Source: Bugula neritina (Eukaryota > Bryozoa > Gymnolaemata > Cheilostomatida > Bugulidae). Taken from it: a stretch of DNA of 64,000 nt. The stretch covers positions 6,538,729 through 6,602,728 of the forward strand of contig OZ037770.1 of NCBI GenBank assembly GCA_964035545.1, written 5' to 3'. The notes below the pieces were generated by a model, which was not told the DNA's origin, searched no databases, and was given only the letters and a program-made list of their open reading frames with translations. The translations under genes were made by a program, and so were the position numbers. Shown one piece after another: positions 1-64,000 of this stretch; position 1 is the stretch's first letter, and every line of letters starts with the position of its first letter.

Positions 1-3000
1 ATAATGTGGGTGCTGAAAATTAGTGTGAAATTGTTAGATAATTTCCAGAAGATTTTCAAAGTGTGTGAAAACTCAAAAGAGTGAAAACAAAATTTCACGT
101 TGATAAAACAGTAACACCAGTTGCTCAGCCAGTGCGTAAATTATCATTGGGGTTCAAAGATAAGGTGAAGCAAAAGCTAGATGATTTGTTAGCTAATGGC
201 ATTACTCAGCCCGTTGCTGGAGTTGGTAAGACATGGGTGAATCCATTGGTGGTAGTTTTGAAAAATAATGGGGAAATTAGACAAACAGTTGACATGCGCC
301 AGGCAAATAAGGCTATTTTGAAGGAAAGACACCCTATTCCAACTGTTAAGGAGATGCTAGCTAATTGAGAAGGGGCTCAAGTTTTTTCAAAGTTGGACTT
401 GAGGCTAGGTTTTCACCAGGTAGAAACTGAGGAAAATTCAAGGCCTATTACAACTTTTATCAGACCCTTTGGTTTGTTTAGATATAAAAGGCTAACAATG
501 GTTACAAATGCCGGCCCAGAGCAATTTCAGTATATCATACAGTAAGCATTAGCAGGTTTGGCAGGGGTCCAAAATATGGCTGATGATATTATTTTATTTG
601 CATCAAACAGGCTAGAGCATAATGAGAAGTTGAAAACATTACTTTTGAAACTCAAACAAGTAGGCTTGACACTGAATGCTAGCAAGTGTGAATTTAGAGT
701 TAGCTCAGTGAAGTTCCTTGGCTTTATTATCTCAGGTAGCGGAATTTCAGCTGACCCAGAGAAAGTTAAATCAATAGTTGAATTTCAGCTTCCAGAAGCT
801 TCCTTGGCTTGGTAAATTTTGTGGGAAAATTTATTCCTGATTTAGCTAGTTTATCAGAGCCTATTAGGCAAGTCGCTCAACAGTCTGTTCAGTTCACTTG
901 GGGTGAAGAACAGCAAGGTGCTTCTGACAAGATCAAAACTCTCATGGCCAATGCTAAGACGTTGGCTCATTTTGATTCAAAATTGAAAACCAGTGCTGTG
1001 GTTGATGCTAGCCCATTTGCATTAGGAGCTGTCTTAGTGCAGGGAGATAGAGTGGTGGCATATGGACACCGCCGGTTGACAGATATTGAGGGTAGATATA
1101 GTCAAACAGAAAGGGAGGCTTTGGCAATAGTGTGGGCCTGTGAACATTTCATGATGTACTTGTTAGGCATTGAGTTCGAACTGATAACAGACCACAGACC
1201 CCTAGCATTCATATTTAATAATCCTAGCTCTAAGCCAGTTTCTAGGATAGAGAGGTAGTCATTACGCTTGCAGTCATTTAGGTTTACAGTGAAAAATAAA
1301 CCTGGTAAAGGAAACATAGCTGATCCACTCTCTAGGCTGTGTAATGTGATGAATCACAAAGTAAACAGCATTGCTACAGTAGCAGCAAATGATTATGCTA
1401 GGCAGATTGGCAAAGAGGCAGTGCCAATAGCTATTAAATGGAGACTTGGTAGCTAAATCTAGTTCATGCAAAGAAGTTAAAAATGTTCTAGAAGCATTAA
1501 AATCTAATGAAATGCAGAAATGTAGCAGATCGTAGCAAGCTGTGGAGAATGAACTAAGTAAAATTGATGGCGTGTTACTCAGAGGTAGTAGGATAGTAAT
1601 ACCAGTTACACTTAGATAACATGTGCTGAAATTAGCACATTAACGGCATCAGGGCATAGTGAAGGCAAAACAAAGACTTAGGTCTAAACTCTAAAGTTTG
1701 GTGGCCTAAAATGGATGATGAGGTTGAGAAATTTTGCAGAAATTGTGCTGACTGTGTTAAGTAAGTCAACCAAACCCACCAGAACCTTTGTCAATGACTA
1801 AAATACCAAGTCAGCCATGGTCATTTTTGAGTGTTGACCTGCTTGGACCACTGCCAAATGGGCAGCATGTAATTGTTATGATTGATTATTAAAGCAGATT
1901 TTTTCAGTGTGCATTTCTCAATAGCACTACAAGTGAAAAGGTAGTAGAGTTGATAGATACAGTTTTCTCAAGATTTAGAGTTTGTGAAGCAATCACAACT
2001 GACAATGGCCTCAATTTGTGTCAAGGGTTTTTCAAAGTTATTTGGCTGAAAATAACATAAAATGGGTATCAACTACTCCATTGTGGCCGCGGGCTAATGC
2101 TGAAGTAGATCGTGTAAGTAGGACACTTCTGAAATCATTGAAAATTGCTCACAGTAAAAGGGGAAATTAAGGTAGGTAACTTAGAAAATTTTTGTTAGCC
2201 TACCGCTCAACACCTCACAGCGGTACAGGCATCGCTCGATATACTTTGTTATTTGGGAGGATGATGAGAACTAAATTGCCTGATTTAGCAGGAGAGATAG
2301 ATGACACAGTATATGAAAAGGATAACATTAATGATGCTATGGCCAAGTTAAAATGCAAATAATATACAGATGCTAGACGTGGGGCTAGGGATCAAGTTTT
2401 GTTGGGAGAGGAAGATAAAGGAAAACTAAGTTGCAACTTTGGTAATGATAGGCATGTAGTAACATCCAAACAGGGCTTCGATATTGTATGAGAAAACCCA
2501 AGCAATGGCAAGGTTACTAGGCGCAATTCGACTTTTTTCAAAGTTATTCACAAAACACCTAGTTTAAATTAGAATGATTTACTTGTGGGCGATGCCAACA
2601 ACCAGCAAAAGCCTCAACGTGTTAGAAAACAACCTGATTGGTATGGGGATGTGGTAATTCATGCACTAGATGAGTAATATAAAATAATAATGAAATCTTT
2701 CAAATCCCAATTTGAGATTGCCACACCTTTTATCAATATTTACTTATGATAGTCTAAATGCTGTTTGTTTTTGTTAAAGCTACTATATTTGATGAGTAGC
2801 TAATTGTTTATGAATTGCTGTTTATTAGAAATTACTATTGCATGTCATTTTATCTAAATTTAGTCTAGAGTAATTGTGAAACTAATTACTTTTAGATGTT
2901 ATGGGTAACTAATTATCTTTTTGAAGAAAAGAAGGGTTGTAATGTTTTGAATGTGTGCTGCATGCAATAGAGTTGTTTGTTATTACTGCATGAATCAGAT

Positions 3001-3135
3001 GATGTTTGGCAACTGTATAATGTCATATTATTCTGTATATATATAAGATGAAGATTTACAAATATAAGTTAGTTGTAGCCCTCAACCGACTGTAGTCTCC
3101 ACAGCATAAACATATAATAACTGCAAATTAACACA
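1..3135 (+). mobile_element. Decayed Ty3/gypsy retrotransposon, pol to 3' LTR, in gene A intron 6
   Basis: The pol region is broken by stops and frameshifts. Reverse transcriptase runs from about 81 to 810 (VNPLVVVLKNNGEIR, then FLGFIISGSGI), with the catalytic YxDD box read as NMADD near 576-590. RNase H follows at 809-1330 (VVDASPFALGAVL, ITDHRPLAF, GNIADPLSRL). Integrase spans about 1560-2677: the zinc region ends CRNCADCVK, the core shows SVDLLGPLP and ITTDNG, and a C-terminal part closes at 2677. The 5' half lies left of the window. Several in-frame stops show it is inactive. It is antisense to gene A. Confidence 0.85.
2938..3135 (+). repeat. Putative 3' LTR of the left Ty3/gypsy element
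   Basis: A purine tract GAAGAAAAGAAGGG (2923-2936) sits directly before TGTAATGTTTTG, the expected place for an LTR start. A TATA-like TATATATAAG is at about 3038-3047, and the end is near ATTAACACA at 3135. The matching 5' LTR is outside the window, so the borders are estimates. Confidence 0.5.
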
Positions 3136-4267
3136 ACATTAAACCAATTGATGACCTCAAATGCTTCCGCTATGACCACATATGCAGATCACTGATAGGA
3201 CTCAAAAATCATCAAGCTACTCACAAACAGCTGTAGGCAGACATCATACTCTACTTAGAATGATAGCAAAGAGAGAGTGCTGTTCATTGGTTATTTTTTT
3301 TGCTGACATTGTCTAAAGAAGCCTGCTCTTTTATGTGGTACATACCTAGGTGGGGTGAAAATACTATTGAAAAGCTTTAGATACTTTTTGATAATAACTG
3401 GCTTCTTTATCTGAAAAAGCTTAGCTATTAAAGACGCTTTTACATTTATTTTTCATGCATTAGAAAAAACTGTCAACTTGAAACAGTTTCTCATGATTGA
3501 GTTGTGACAAGGTCCTTTTCAAACTCCAACTAGCAAACCATTCTGCCCGCCCAGAAGGATTAAAGTTAAATTTTTTAAGAAAATTAAACTTTGGTATACA
3601 AAACAAATTCACTTTAATTGGGTAAAATATGAAAACTAATAAATTTCACATAGTTTCAGCAACACATACTAGCTACCATGTAATATGATAAATGTGGATG
3701 GGGTAGATTATGATTTGTTATAACAGGAATAAGAGAAGGTAGTACTTAATATGGCAAATAACTTTATCAAGCTAAAGGCAAACTAGAGCTAGTAAAGATG
3801 TAGCAATGTAGCTAGTATATTTTAATGCAGCAACATCCTTGCTGAGAAAAAATTCACTGTTATTCCATGAATTGGTCTCAGTTAGATCTCAGTCAGATAA
3901 TTTTGAGAAATGTGCTCAGTGCAATGTTTCTCATATAACATTGCCTGTTTGAACTTGCGTAGTTTGAGTCTGTTATGTAAAAGGTAATCTAACAGATTTG
4001 GCGTGTTTAATTTGTTTGACATTTTTAGTAATCATATCTACTTTGAGAAAAAAAAATTAAAAACTGTCCCGCAGTATGACAAGCAACTATATAATGTATG
4101 GTCCTAAATTTACACAGCAATGCTTTGTGTAAAATAGTCTGTCAAAAAGCCCTAATCAAGATTATTGCTTTTACCTTTTCCATCTAACAATTTAGATAGA
4201 ATTACAAACTGTCTAAAAGATGATCTACAAGCTTACAAGTTTGCAGATCATCAATCTTGTAGCTTAC
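3136..4267. other. Intron 6 of gene A, no gene seen
   Basis: AT-rich sequence between the Ty3 element and exon 6. I searched both strands for an exon 7 like those at 35282 and 51471 and found none. The plus-strand frame at 4165-4395 is only the shadow of exon 6. Confidence 0.6.
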
Positions 4268-22510
<18,243 letters not shown>

Positions 22511-24204
22511 GGTTTTAACACAAATAAATGAGTGATGTTGTTGAGTAGAATTTTTATCAACTGTGTTAATTGTAAATAGCATATAGAAAAGATTTTTGAA
22601 ATTTTTCAAAAATTAACAAAGGATTATAAATTGACTTCTGGATTGTTGAACCTACCTTATCTGTACTATGTTTTTTCCCTGAAATTCAAACAAAGTTATT
22701 CTTTACTTTTTATAATGTAGATGTTAATACTAAATTTTTCTTTTCATATTGAGACATGCAGGAAACTTGCAGATCAATTTTTAATAAGTTTTTTGACAAC
22801 AAAATTTTTCAGCCATCACATATTGATATGACAAATAAATGTTTGTTTTAAGTATTGAAACAAAACGTGCCTTACATGATCAATGTTATCTCAGCTGATT
22901 TATATATAGAATGCTGTGACCAGTTTAAATCTATTTAGCACCGCATAACATCAGACACGTGAGCTGCTATTTTGTTAAAAAAATATCAATGAAATTACTT
23001 TGAAGTTAAAGTATACCTCATTGTTGGCCTATTAATCACAAATTCAGACTGATTTAACAAACTCATGTATAAACAACAAAGCCCATGCTACAAATCTATA
23101 CAAGATGAATTCTGATAGTTACCCTGAGTGCTTTGTTTTTCAATATATAGTCCACCAAATGCTGTTTCTCCAGAATAATGAATGAAATCTATATGATATC
23201 GTTCTAATTTCATATTTAAAAGCTATATTATTTATTTCAAATTTATATGGAATTAGTGTGTAGTGTGAAGGTCCGTTTAAAACATCTAGCACGTGTCTGA
23301 AAATATTTAGATGTGTTTCTCTGACAGAACTAGAAAAAAGATGTCCTTTCGTAATATAATATAGTCGTTTTTTAGTTGTGTGAATTATAAGAGAACTTTA
23401 TTATTGAACTCCGGTTTATAAGTAAAGCATCTGCATTTATAATAAATTAAGAAATGAATTTAGAAAACTTCTTTGCATTCCACACTGTGCATGAATCATG
23501 TGAAACTAGAACTATTACAATGTGTATCTAATGATTAAGTATAGGAACAAGTCATGCTCAATAATTAATAGATTGCCATAGACTAGTAACACCACAGACA
23601 ATGAGTGTGTCAACTGCTGGCTGTGCATCGGCACCATTTTTATGTTGTTTAACAAAATATTGCATAATTATATACTGAAGCGCTGGATAAACAACAAAAG
23701 AGTTTAATACCACATTCAGCTCTAAAATCATTTATCATCTACATCCGTTACATGTTAAAGATATTGCTAAATTACCACTTGTATTATATACTACTATGAC
23801 AACTACATTCACTATGCTACCATCAGGACTGATATTGCTGCTATTGATAAAGAGGATTAACATTGACATATAAATTTGCTTTTCTGATAGTCAGAGTAAA
23901 TCTAAAAATATCTGTTATACTGATACTGGCACTAAAATTTTAATAACATGCCATAAACAAACATGAAATATAAAAACACTTTTTTCTATAAACTCAATTT
24001 TTTGTCACTGTGATAATTAAATACTTTTTTCTTTTACAGCAACTTGTAAATACGAATGAAATCACTTTAAAAAATGCTTTATTGTCTAAAGTAATTTTTT
24101 TTTTGTTTTGTAACCTATGTTGAATCAAAAAAATTATTCTGAAATATCACTGATAAACTATATGACTTCACAACATTCATGACACATACAGTACCTAATG
24201 CGCA
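22511..24204. other. Region upstream of gene A, no gene seen
   Basis: AT-rich and should contain the gene A promoter and 5' UTR. No core promoter could be assigned. Confidence 0.4.
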
Positions 24205-24434
24205 AACCATGTAAATAATGGCCTATGGGCCAATAACTCATCAAGGTTTATAGTCACCATCCCTGTGAGTAAACCTCTGATAAAAAGTTTGTTTTTTCAA
24301 TTGAGCCAAGATTCTTTTAAGATGAGGCACAAGAGCAATTAGTACTGGATCATTTCCCTAACATTACCAATGGCCTTTTCCATGACTTCGTGTTCACTAA
24401 GCAAGCACTCTAACCGGAGGTCACGGCTGCCCCT
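24205..24434 (-). mobile_element. tRNA-headed SINE, copy 1
   Basis: On the minus strand it starts GGGGCAGCCGTGACCTCC with an A-box-like GTTAGAGTGC, followed by a B-box region AAGTCATGG. The body TGTTAGGGAAATGATCC and TTGCTCTTGTGCCTCATC ends near GTGACTATAAACCTTGATG. It aligns along its length with the copies at 61600-61810 and 47014-47202. Confidence 0.6.
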
Positions 24435-25378
24435 TGAATACCAGCTTATATGGCTCATAAATTATACTTCTCTTGTACTATCCGAAGTCTGTGACTCCTA
24501 GATTATAATTGATATTCGGTTGCAATTATGCGTAATTAATAACTGTACATTCACGTGTATTTATGTATGTTTTCTTTCTTGGGTTTCTAACTAGTGTGTT
24601 TGTACAATGATATTATTTTAGATGATTTAAAATCAATTTATAGAAAAAGTGTTACCAAATCAGCTCAAAAACTATAATTTTAAAGACAAAAATTTTAAAA
24701 GGATTTGTTTGAAGTAAACTTCATTATGCTGTAAGAAAATACAATTAAACCATGTAGGTTGCTGCCTTTTCATACCAATAAAAAATAATTTAAATATAAT
24801 AATCTTTTATTCATTAAATTATTTAAAAAAGTATAAATCAAACTGGTAAGTGTTATAAGTAATGGCAACAACGAAAATCAATATGCAGCTTGTAACACTA
24901 GGTTTTATAAGTTTATAATTAAACTGAAAGCACAAACATATGTTTACACGTTCTAAAAGTATGTACTTATGGTGCGCCAGCATCAAGACAAGACTCTTAC
25001 GCGATAACGCTGTAGAATGCTATTGAATTGTAATGGTGTTTATATGGTTGAGAAACACGCATCAAAAGGTAAAGGCAGCTCAAAAAAATATTTGCTAGTG
25101 ATTTTATATTTACTGGATTTGCTATATTACCGGTATACATCTAAAATCAAAAAATCTAAAACACAAAATGTGCGTTGTTCAACAGAGAAAATAATTTAAG
25201 ATGTTGAAAACAAAAAATTTCCTATGTTTATAAGCTAAGCAATAAGAAATCAAAAAGACTTATAGGCAAAAGAATTGACTATCAATTTAGCTAGAGGCAA
25301 GGCTAGTGTGATGCTTATAACACTATAAAAGATTTTGCTGCAAATATAATGTTTACCTTTACCAGGTGCGACTATTAC

Positions 25379-25403
25379 CTGCTGTCGATATCTTTGAGCC
25401 AAT
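25379..25403 (-). other. Candidate 25-nt microexon downstream of gene B stop
   Basis: On the minus strand the segment is bounded by ...CTTTTCAG and GTAATAG. The same length, sequence type and splice signals occur below gene C (45299-45275), although most introns of B and C no longer align. It could be an alternative 3' exon that gives a different tail. Against it, no partner exon further down was recognised. Confidence 0.3.
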
Positions 25404-25545
25404 CTGAAAAGCAGTGATTTATACAAGTGAGCTCAGTTTTGAAACATAACCTGCAATTGACAATGTTAAGTAGATATGTGATGACTTGCAGGTAGAACCA
25501 CTAGTATAGTATTCATCACATAGAATCGGTAGTGCATCATCTGTA

Positions 25546-43371
<17,826 letters not shown>

Positions 43372-45274
43372 AATTTATACACATACACATAAAGAATGTG
43401 ACTTGATGCAAAGTTCAATCAACTATATTGCAAGTCGAAAAAACAGAGAATTTTTATGATTGTTCAAAGCTTCGATAGAGTTTTGATTGTTACAGCAATA
43501 TTTATTTATGCTCTGCTATTTTCTAGTGAAATATATATATTATTACTCCAATAATTTAAGGATATTCAAATTTATAAACAATTATATTAAAGCAGGTATT
43601 TTGCTAATAAATTGCTTAATATAAGTTTCATTTCTTTTTCATCCTCAAAGCACAACCTGCTTTAAATGATTGATACTTTATTAGTAAAACATTGACGCTG
43701 CAACCAGTTTCAACTTATCCCGCAATTCGAAACCAAAAAAATTATCTGCCATTGCACATGAAAGATAGTGGAATTACCAAGATATTCTTGAAATTTTAAA
43801 AATCCATATTGATTAGATATCTATATTTGCACTCATGTAAAGAACCTATTTAAATTACTGGTATTTAATGCTACACCTCTATACATGTTTGTCCTAATAA
43901 CGGTAGGTGTCCTTAGGACGTTATTAGCTTGTGAAGTATGGTTAAATTTTTTTTTCTATTTTAATTTTTATACCTGTTCTATTTTTAATGTTTTTATTGA
44001 AAAACCTATGTATTTCAATTACTGTGTTTAAAGCTCTGATTAGCACCGTTTAGCTCTGAGATTATTTATCAACATGTTTCACAAGCTACTACCACATTTC
44101 TACCATTATTACATAAAAATGCATAAATTATGAAAGCAAGTATGTTATGGAATTGCAATGACTATTTTTTTTTACTAAAACTTGTGAATGCAAATACAAT
44201 TATTTTTAAAACTGTCTTTTTACTGTGTAAAATAGGTTTCATACTTTGCAAAATATAACTTTGAACTATTATTCGTAAAATATGACTAATTCTTTGTGAC
44301 TCATAGCTTGTAACTTTAACTTATGTGTGACTTATAATCTATTCTCTTTCTAATGACTTAAAACCTATGACTACTGTATGAACAAGATAAAAATGCGGTG
44401 TCTGTTAATGTTTGTGCCACTGTATAATATCACAATAGATACAGTACATCTGTTTTACTGGCTTTTGACTAGTGCGAAAGGTTATACAGTGGTAATATGA
44501 TAGACAACTGAGGAGCAATTGAGAAAAAGGTCATGGGTTTTTTAAATGATAGTTCACAATCAGAAATTAGAAAACAGTTGCATGTAGCTCATCAATAAGT
44601 TGTGCTGGGGCAAAGAAATACAAAAACATGTTATTAGATTGTTTTATTTGCAAAATGAACAAAACTAAATTAGGTTACAAAGACTATTTATTTATTGATA
44701 TATTTATAACAGTATGAATTTACTTGTGAATTATGAAAGTCAATGCGCAGAACAAAAGTTAATAGATATCAATATGTATATAATTTAAAAATCATGTTGT
44801 AAAAGCTCATTCAAATTACGAGTATGAAAAATGTGTCTTATATATGGTAAGTGTATGCATAGAATGCCTATAATAAAATGTTATGTCAATGTTGTGCAAC
44901 CCTGTATAAGTTGGTTTGTTTTTAAAGTGAATGAGATTAATCAAAATATAATTGCTATGCTACCCAATAACATATTTGCTAAGGCTGCTTTTCGTTTTTA
45001 CTAGTAATTACATTAATGCAGCATATATGTGAAGACTGCAAACACTATAAAGTAACACAGAGGTTATGCAAAGGAAAGATCGTCTTTTATAATTTCACAG
45101 CACAGGTAATTTAAATGTGGGAAATGAAAACACCGATGCAGCGCAGTGCCAATGAGAACTGGTAAGAACAAGGTGATGATAAAAAAACAAAAATTGCTAC
45201 AAAATATTGTATGTTTGTTTGAAAGACAAACATGTGCGAATGGCAGTAATGCTGTGAATGTGTGTGACTATTAC
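43372..45274. other. Region between genes B and C, no gene seen
   Basis: AT-rich. It should hold the gene B promoter and the 3' end of gene C. No SINE copy was found here, unlike the A-B and C-D gaps. Confidence 0.4.
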
Positions 45275-45299
45275 CTGCTGCCGATATCTGTGAACCAAT
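45275..45299 (-). other. Candidate 25-nt microexon downstream of gene C stop
   Basis: Minus-strand AG acceptor (CTTTTCAG) and GTAATAG donor frame 25 bases that match those below gene B with few changes. No clear AATAAA was seen between the stop at 45533 and this point, so the transcript may run on through it. It is unproven. Confidence 0.3.
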
Positions 45300-45532
45300 C
45301 TGAAAAGAAGTTATTTATACAAGTGAGCTCAGTTTTGAAACAGAACTTGCTATTAACACTGTTAAATAGATATGATTATTGGCAGGTATAAACATTAGTA
45401 TAGTATTTATCACAGAGACTTGGTGGTGCATCTTCTGTATAAGTAGTACTGTACTATTGAGTTTGCTTGTCAAAATGGAGTTATAGAGAAGGAACAGCAA
45501 ATTTAGGGTGGTTAGAACTTGATATATATAAT

Positions 45533-61012
<15,480 letters not shown>

Positions 61013-61599
61013 AATTCAAACTCATTAATTATTTTGCTTGTTGAAAACTCTGTCAGGTATGTTGCAAATATCGCGAAGAAAGAAATTGAAATTTTTTTCC
61101 AAGTATTATTGAAATTTTGATTGTTGAAGTGATCTTTGTCGTCGCTACAGTGACTTTGCATAATTTCAAAAAACAGCTGATCATCTTATGTTACTTCTAT
61201 CAATGAAATCAGTGATTTGTTTATATTAAAACAGATAGCGCATGCATTGCTTGTTATAATTTTATATTTTGTGCTTGGGGAGAAAACTCTTCAGTCATCA
61301 AGAATGTTAAGCAAATATTCTCATCGTCTAAGCACAAGAGGACTTTGATGCCTCTAACCACTTCAAACTTATCCAACACCCTGACACTGCAGACAAGTGA
61401 TTTGCTACTTATTTATAGAATACTTTAGACAAGGTTCCTGAATTAAATTGCTTTAAGTTATTTAAATACTGGCTTGGCGTAGGCTGTAATTATCCGAAAT
61501 TTGATTCATGCAGCAAACTTTTGCAACAAAGTAGTAATATAGTTAAGTTTATCCTATGATAACTATCTTGACTTTTTGTAAAGACATGCTAAGTTGTTA

Positions 61600-61810
61600 T
61601 ATACTCACATACTCACGCAAGTTTATAGTCACTATTTCTGTGGGAAACTTTTGATGGAAAGGGTTTTTTGAGGCGGGCTAAGGACTTATTTAAATGAGGC
61701 ACAGGAGCAAATATGTCTCAATTTTCTTTCTAACATCACCGATAGCCTCTGTTTAAGCTCGAACCCATGACCTCTTGCTTACTCAGCAAATGCCCTAATC
61801 TGTGCCATTT
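61600..61810 (-). mobile_element. tRNA-headed SINE, copy 2, between genes C and D
   Basis: On the minus strand it starts near GGCACAGATTAGGGCATTTG with B-box GGTCATGGGTTCGAGC, then TGTTAGAAAGAAAATTG and TTGCTCCTGTGCCTCATTT, ending near GTGACTATAAACTTGCG. It matches copy 1 and, like it, lies upstream of a receptor gene start. Confidence 0.6.
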
Positions 61811-62348
61811 TTTTGTATTTTGCATATTAAATTATTTCATTTGTTTTCATACATTTCAGTAAAAGAACATAATACTATGCTTCAATCATTATGCCCAGTT
61901 TAAAACACTAAGTTTCATTTATAAGCTGTGAGTGAGTTTATTTATTAACTACACCAAATCCAAACTATACTGCTTTTGTTTCTAACTTGTGTATTGCTAC
62001 TGCAGCAACTAGATTTAGTTGATTACAACTATTACTGTGCTATCACTGCAACTAGTTTTGTTGTCAGCATGTAGGTAAGTGATGACTCCTTAAAATGTAC
62101 CAATAATTTAATTTCTAATTGAAGGAGATGTCTTTTTAAGATAAAGTAAGTTTGCTGTGATCACGTAATATTGTCATTAGATGTACAAGTAACATGCAGT
62201 GCTTTATTGGGATAAATGCTTTTATTGAATTAATTAGGAACAAACTATATGCTTCAAAACCTGCCTTATTACCAGCTATAAATGATAGCATCCTACAAAC
62301 AGTATGTGCTTATACATAGTTACAATGCTTATTGATGTCTCAGTCAAA
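61811..62348. other. 3' flank of gene D
   Basis: AT-rich. Contains AATAAA on the minus strand at 62226-62221 and a second AATAAAG near 62207, suitable polyadenylation signals for gene D. Nothing else was seen. Confidence 0.45.
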
Positions 62349-63921
62349 CTAACGATGTGCCCGTCTACCTCTACCCTTTTTTTTTTGAAAGAATGACCAA
62401 AAGTTTTTGTGTTTTTTCTTTTTCCGTTGTCTGCTGCCTTGATCTGGTCGCCAATCTAATGTTGTATTGTCTAAAAATGGAGCCAAATCTTGCTTCTGCC
62501 ATGTAGAAGGGGCATCAATACCATTCTGAATGCTTACGTCATCATAATATTTATTGTGCAGAGTCGGCTGTAACTCATTATCATTGTCATAGTCATTGTA
62601 GTTGATTGGAGGCTTTAGGTCAGCCACACCATGTGCAGAATCATTGATTGGCTGACCTAAATCAGATGATGGCACAGCAAGTTTACTGTTGACAAACTGT
62701 TCTTGTTTGTAAATTTGCTTTTGCTGCTTTAGTTGAGCCAAGTTGACATCAGCTTTGGCTTTAAGTTTTTTTCTGTGGATCCTATAGTGAAGCACAACAC
62801 AAAAATGTATGTTGCTGTGTGAAGTGTAAAAAAGTCTGTCGTACAAAAGCAGCCATATTCTCAGTTATAGAAGCGGTGCATGTGCCTGAAAGATCTAATG
62901 TGTCAAAATGAAAATATTTCCTTACTCTACAATAATCCAAGAATGGTTTTTATTTTGGGCTGTTTGAGAAGTTTAGGTAAACAGTTTTGAAAACTCAATT
63001 CTTTTTGTGAATCCTATTACGTCTGTTAAGCCTAAGTCAGCATGTTGATCAAAGTGGTTAACCTTTCACAATTCAGATGCTATTTCCTGTACGAATTGCT
63101 TATTTAAGAAGTTGGAGGAAGTCACAAAGAATCATATGAAATGGCTTAGCTACATTGTAGCTGTGACAGAGTTTGTGCAACTTTATAAGATCTATCTGTT
63201 TCCTTGCTAAATATTATCATTCTTGAGAGAAAACTGTGCCCCAAAACAGGAAATAGAAAAGGGAATTAAATTGAATATGGCTGAAACTCACCTAATTTTA
63301 ACCACTACAATGCCAACTAGCAAAAGACAGGCTGTGCCAGATGCTGCCATTGCTGTATACCATACTAGTCCAAAAGAAATACCAATATATTATATAAATA
63401 CTGCTTCAGCATATATGACTGCATCAATTACTGAAATACTTTAACCTTAACAACCATGAGATGTAGTCGCTCTCGCTGAGTGAAATAATTACATCATAAT
63501 TATATGTAAATTTTACTGCAGCAATATTTACATACATAATATAAAACTTCATTTAAACCTTTAACATTAGGAAAGTTCTATTCAGTGCTTATGTGTAGAC
63601 TTTCATCATATATGTGTGAGTATGTTCATACTGATAGTCTAGTGTAACATTGGATTACATACATGAAATTCAAGTTATTATGCTGTTACCTGTACTAATT
63701 TTTGGTTGAGCAAAAGATTCTAAAATTGAATCCTTTGTAAAGTTTGTTGGTTGACTAAATCTATCTTGAATCCCAGCTATCACAGAAGCTCGGAACGAAG
63801 CTGTTACACTCTTCTTGGAAATTGGATATTTGAAGGGAGGTCTTTGATTACTTATTGATATATTTATGTCTGCCAGGCAGTTTGATTCAGAGCAAATCTT
63901 GAGAATGAAATATTTCTGAAA
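62349..63921 (-). CDS. Gene D: last three exons of a fourth receptor paralogue, 5' end beyond the right edge
   Basis: Exons 63921-63690, 63364-63292 and 62781-62349 join in phase (738 nt, 245 residues plus stop). The first matches exon 13 of B and C (CLADI motif, then AGIQDRFSQP, where B has AGVEDRLSQS). The second is the transmembrane exon (core YTAMAASGTACLLLVGIVVV). The third encodes a tail of about 144 residues, much longer than in B or C. It starts with a basic, glutamine-rich stretch (AKADVNLAQLKQQKQIYKQE), has tyrosine motifs INYNDYDNDNEL and KYYDDV, and ends in lysine/arginine clusters (RQRKKKKHKNF, KKKGRGRRAHR). The start of exon 14 was placed at 63364 because an upstream AG would bring in a stop. 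A possible AATAAA lies at 62226-62221, about 120 bp past the stop. Confidence 0.75.
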
Positions 63922-64000
63922 CTGCAAAGAATACTCTGTAGTGACTATTTTGCCTACTCCATGTATTTTACAGTCTTGTAATAAAAAGTTCATTGTGTTA

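Noticed and set aside
3136-4267. Search for exon 7 of gene A
   Set aside because: No sequence resembling exon 7 of B or C is present on either strand, so it is expected beyond the left edge.
63364-63410. Upstream acceptor for gene D transmembrane exon (AG near 63402)
   Set aside because: It would place a TAA in frame before the helix. The AG at 63365 keeps the frame and aligns with B and C.

Overview
The window comes from an animal nuclear genome. It is AT-rich, with small GT-AG-spliced exons scattered among large introns, long (AT)n and (CA)n microsatellites, and many degraded retrotransposons and DNA transposons. The domain mix (fucolectin-type lectin plus fibronectin III-like ectodomains) and the LINE types suit a marine invertebrate, perhaps a lophotrochozoan. 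I cannot name the species.

The main content is a head-to-tail tandem cluster of four paralogous single-pass membrane receptor genes, all on the minus strand. I call them A to D from left to right. Gene A (22510 to 4268 and on past the left edge) shows its first six exons. Gene B (43371 to 25546) and gene C (61012 to 45533) are complete 15-exon genes. Their predicted proteins are 764 and 784 residues, with no in-frame stop and perfect phase from ATG to stop. Gene D (63921 to 62349) shows only its last three exons; the rest lies past the right edge. I found the exons by aligning the paralogues to each other by eye and placing AG and GT at every boundary. Protein order is: short signal peptide (exon 1), fibronectin III-like N-terminus (2-4), fucolectin/tachylectin-4/pentraxin-1 (FTP) lectin module (5-6), beta-rich extracellular region (7-9), second fibronectin III-like domain (10-11), membrane-proximal domain (12-13), transmembrane helix (14), basic cytoplasmic tail (15). 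The intron phase series 2,0,1,1,1,1,1,0,1,0,1,0,1,2 is the same in B and C, and the visible parts of A and D agree.

The introns carry most of the sequence. Gene A: a decayed Ty3/gypsy element with a 3' LTR (1-3135, intron 6), a CR1-like fragment and a copia-like end with an LTR (intron 4), and a GC-richer Ty3/gypsy element (13557-19358, intron 2). Gene B: a hAT remnant (intron 11), a LINE remnant (intron 10) and a CR1/L2-type LINE with a PHD-finger ORF1 (intron 2). Gene C: an internally deleted LINE inside an (AT)n tract (intron 3) and SINE/tRNA-like sequences (intron 13). A 720-756 bp non-autonomous DNA transposon with CACAGG...CCTGTG ends and 2-bp target duplications occurs four times, once inside the reverse transcriptase of the second Ty3 element. 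A tRNA-headed SINE occurs three times.

Two kinds of intronic repeat keep their place across the paralogues: an (AT)n tract just after the exon 3 donor, and a 20-bp minisatellite in intron 4. Both probably predate the duplications. Exon 6 of gene A is a mosaic of B-like and C-like segments, which suggests gene conversion. The tails of B, C and D differ strongly in length and tyrosine motifs. A variable, duplicated lectin-receptor cluster suggests innate recognition or allorecognition, but that role is inference only.
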